Made by a program: the position numbers and the translations under genes. A DNA stretch of 15,286 nt from assembly GCA_964610905.1 (NCBI GenBank), contig CAZSYT010000077.1:1-15286 (forward strand), in the 5' to 3' direction. How positions within the stretch are numbered: the stretch's first letter is position 1; each line of letters starts with the position of its first letter. Below are positions 14,291 through 15,286 of the stretch, piece by piece. The notes beneath the pieces were generated by a model that worked only from the letters and a program-made list of their open reading frames with translations, did no database searches and was not told where the DNA came from. The stretch comes from JAJZJT01 sp964610905. GTDB lineage: Bacteria; Actinomycetota; Acidimicrobiia; Acidimicrobiales; RAAP-2.

Positions 14291-14905
14291 TCAGCGCTCC
14301 GTGCCCGGCGGTCGCACGGGAGCGCTCGCCGGTGCGTGCCGCACGTCCCCCTCGCCGAGCTGGCGCGTCCAGCAGGCCAGCTCGAGGAGGATCCCGTCTG
14401 GGTCGAGGAAGTAGACGGAGCGGATGAAGACGCCCGGGTGCACCGCGTCGGCGATGCCCCACTCGCTGTCGTCGTGGTTGGCCACCTCGGTGCAGTCGAC
14501 TCCTGCGGCGACGAGACGGTCCCGGTACTGCTCGATCCGATCGGCCGGAACCGTGAAGGCGACGTGGTTCATCGAGCCCACCGCGCTGGTGAGGCTGCCC
14601 TGGTCGGGACGGCCGACCGGGGCGGAGACACCCGGCACGCCGTCGGGTGCGTCGGGGAACCAGAAGAACGCCAGGCAGTCGCCCCCGCCGCAATCGAAGA
14701 AGAAGTGCTGCCCCATGCCGGCCGGCAGTTCGATCGTCTTGACGAGCGGCATGCCGAGCAGGTCGCGGTAGAAGGCGACGGTCCGCTCCATGTCGCGGCA
14801 GACCAGGGCCAGGTGGTTGACCCCTCCCCACGCGAACGGCGCCCTGCCCTCGGCGGCACCGGCCGGTCCGGGAACGGCCTCTGGCCGCTCTGACGTCGTC
14901 GTCAT
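14291..14905 (-). CDS. VOC family (glyoxalase/extradiol dioxygenase-like) protein, first gene of the operon
   Basis: The product has 204 residues with two beta-alpha-beta-beta-beta modules. The first begins VNHLALVCRDMERTVAFYRDLLGM, a classic VOC opening (His31). The second begins SMNHVAFTVPADRIEQYRDRL (His114) and ends YFLDPDGILLELACW (Glu175). His31, His114 and Glu175 are the positions expected to hold a divalent metal, as in extradiol dioxygenases. The FFFDCGGGDCLAFFWFP segment recurs in actinobacterial VOC proteins near catabolic genes. The first 25 residues are a flexible extension. ATG 14905 follows a strong GGAGGGGGAG Shine-Dalgarno; the upstream open frame to 15268 is low-complexity and runs into the tRNA. 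The reaction could be dioxygenation, isomerisation or lyase chemistry. Confidence 0.92.
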   Translation of the reverse strand: MTTTSERPEAVPGPAGAAEGRAPFAWGGVNHLALVCRDMERTVAFYRDLLGMPLVKTIELPAGMGQHFFFDCGGGDCLAFFWFPDAPDGVPGVSAPVGRPDQGSLTSAVGSMNHVAFTVPADRIEQYRDRLVAAGVDCTEVANHDDSEWGIADAVHPGVFIRSVYFLDPDGILLELACWTRQLGEGDVRHAPASAPVRPPGTER

Positions 14906-14960
14906 CGCTCCCCCTCCTTCACCGCTCCCCCCTACCGTCCCGCCGTCGCCCGCCGCCGTC

Positions 14961-15011
14961 CGCCGCCGTCCCGACGTCGCCCGCCGCCGTCCCGACGTCG
15001 CCCGCCGCCCG
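14961..15011. repeat. 21-bp tandem repeat, about 2.4 copies
   Basis: The unit, which opens cgccgccgtcccgacgtcg and closes with cc, occurs at 14961-14981 and 14982-15002, with a partial copy starting at 15003. Each full copy contains the palindrome CGACGTCG. Related cgccgccgtc runs lie immediately before it (14951-14960). Confidence 0.85.
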
Positions 15012-15179
15012 GCACCGGGCGGTCGGAGGGCGTCGCCGGCACGTTCCGGCGTGCCGCGCCCCCGGCGGCACCGGAGCGTTCCCAGTCTGGCACGGACCGC
15101 CGAAGAGGGCACCGACCGCCGGCACCGCGACGACGACCAGGGGGCGCCCTCCGGGTCGAGGGGCGCCTGGCCGGTCGCG

Positions 15180-15185
15180 TAAGGT
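15180..15185 (+). promoter_or_regulatory. Possible -10 box of the tRNA-Gly gene
   Basis: TAAGGT fits TAnnnT and is identical to the box proposed for bioY. It lies 37 nt before the tRNA. The region 17 nt upstream (TCGAGG) is a poor -35. Confidence 0.35.
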
Positions 15186-15222
15186 GGTGCCGTCGCACGT
15201 CTCCGGCTCCGACCGACGACGC

Positions 15223-15286
15223 GCGGGTGTAGCTCAATGGCAGAGCCCCAGCCTTCCAAGCTGGTCATGCGGGTTCGATTCCCGTC
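15223..15286 (+). tRNA. tRNA-Gly(TCC), 3' end cut by the window
   Basis: The cloverleaf can be drawn: acceptor 5' strand GCGGGTG (15223-15229), D-arm GCTC/GAGC (15232-15235 and 15243-15246), anticodon stem CCAGC/GCTGG (15248-15252 and 15260-15264) with loop CTTCCAA and anticodon TCC at 15255-15257. The T-arm is GCGGG/CCCGT around the TTCGATT loop (15274-15280). Only the first base of the 3' acceptor strand is inside the window. The TCC anticodon reads GGA (and by wobble GGG) glycine codons. Confidence 0.95.

Larger units (their letters stand above)
14906..15222. other. 317-bp intergenic region between the operon and tRNA-Gly
   Basis: No credible gene is seen. The part next to the VOC gene carries its Shine-Dalgarno, then very GC-rich simple sequence with a 21-bp tandem repeat. 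No convincing minus-strand promoter for the operon could be picked out. The right end has a possible tRNA -10 box. Confidence 0.6.

Noticed and set aside
14961..15011. Possible CRISPR-like repeats
   Set aside because: The copies are directly adjacent with no spacers and no cas gene is present, so this is a simple tandem repeat.
15223..15286. tRNA-Gly as the attachment site of an integrated element
   Set aside because: No integrase and no direct repeat of the tRNA 3' end is visible; the 3' end itself lies outside the window.

Overview
The window is a very GC-rich (above 70% by eye) bacterial chromosomal segment. Reverse-strand genes predominate, intergenic gaps are short, GTG starts are common, and a luciferase-like (probably F420-type) oxidoreductase is present. 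Together these point to Actinomycetota, possibly an acidimicrobiia-like lineage; that finer placement is inference. I see no insertion sequence, phage gene or CRISPR array.

Layout from left to right. Bases 1-2130 (minus) encode the first 710 residues of a secreted repeat protein with a Sec signal and at least 13 Cys-containing BNR/YCF48-like beta-propeller repeats; its C-terminus lies outside the window. Several long plus-strand open frames across it are antisense shadows. Next on minus are a luciferase-like oxidoreductase (2295-3194) and a BioY biotin-transporter S component (3335-3919). A DUF6314 gene (4074-4511, plus) diverges from bioY. It converges with a diacylglycerol-kinase-like lipid kinase (4578-5600, minus), which lies downstream of a YqhA/UPF0114 membrane protein (5693-6298, minus) whose C-terminus is a 15-bp tandem repeat. 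Diverging from that is a large membrane-anchored or secreted family 3 glycoside hydrolase with a PA14-like insertion (6475-9414, plus). It overlaps tail-to-tail with a TrmA/RumA/RlmD-type RNA m5U methyltransferase (9395-10696, minus). A nitroreductase (10818-11483, plus) diverges from the methyltransferase.

The right part is a compact four-gene minus-strand operon, transcribed VOC protein (14905-14291), carboxymuconolactone-decarboxylase-like protein (14283-13660), APH-fold phosphotransferase (13663-12542) and DUF7064/7065-like protein (12549-11566). The junctions are a 7-bp gap, a 4-bp overlap and an 8-bp overlap, so the four proteins probably act together. The phosphotransferase keeps its catalytic HGD aspartate but has lost two residues that normally bind magnesium, which makes this operon the least ordinary part of the window. 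A tRNA-Gly(TCC) starts at 15223 and is cut by the window edge.

Functions are assigned from motifs and remembered family patterns only; no database search was possible.
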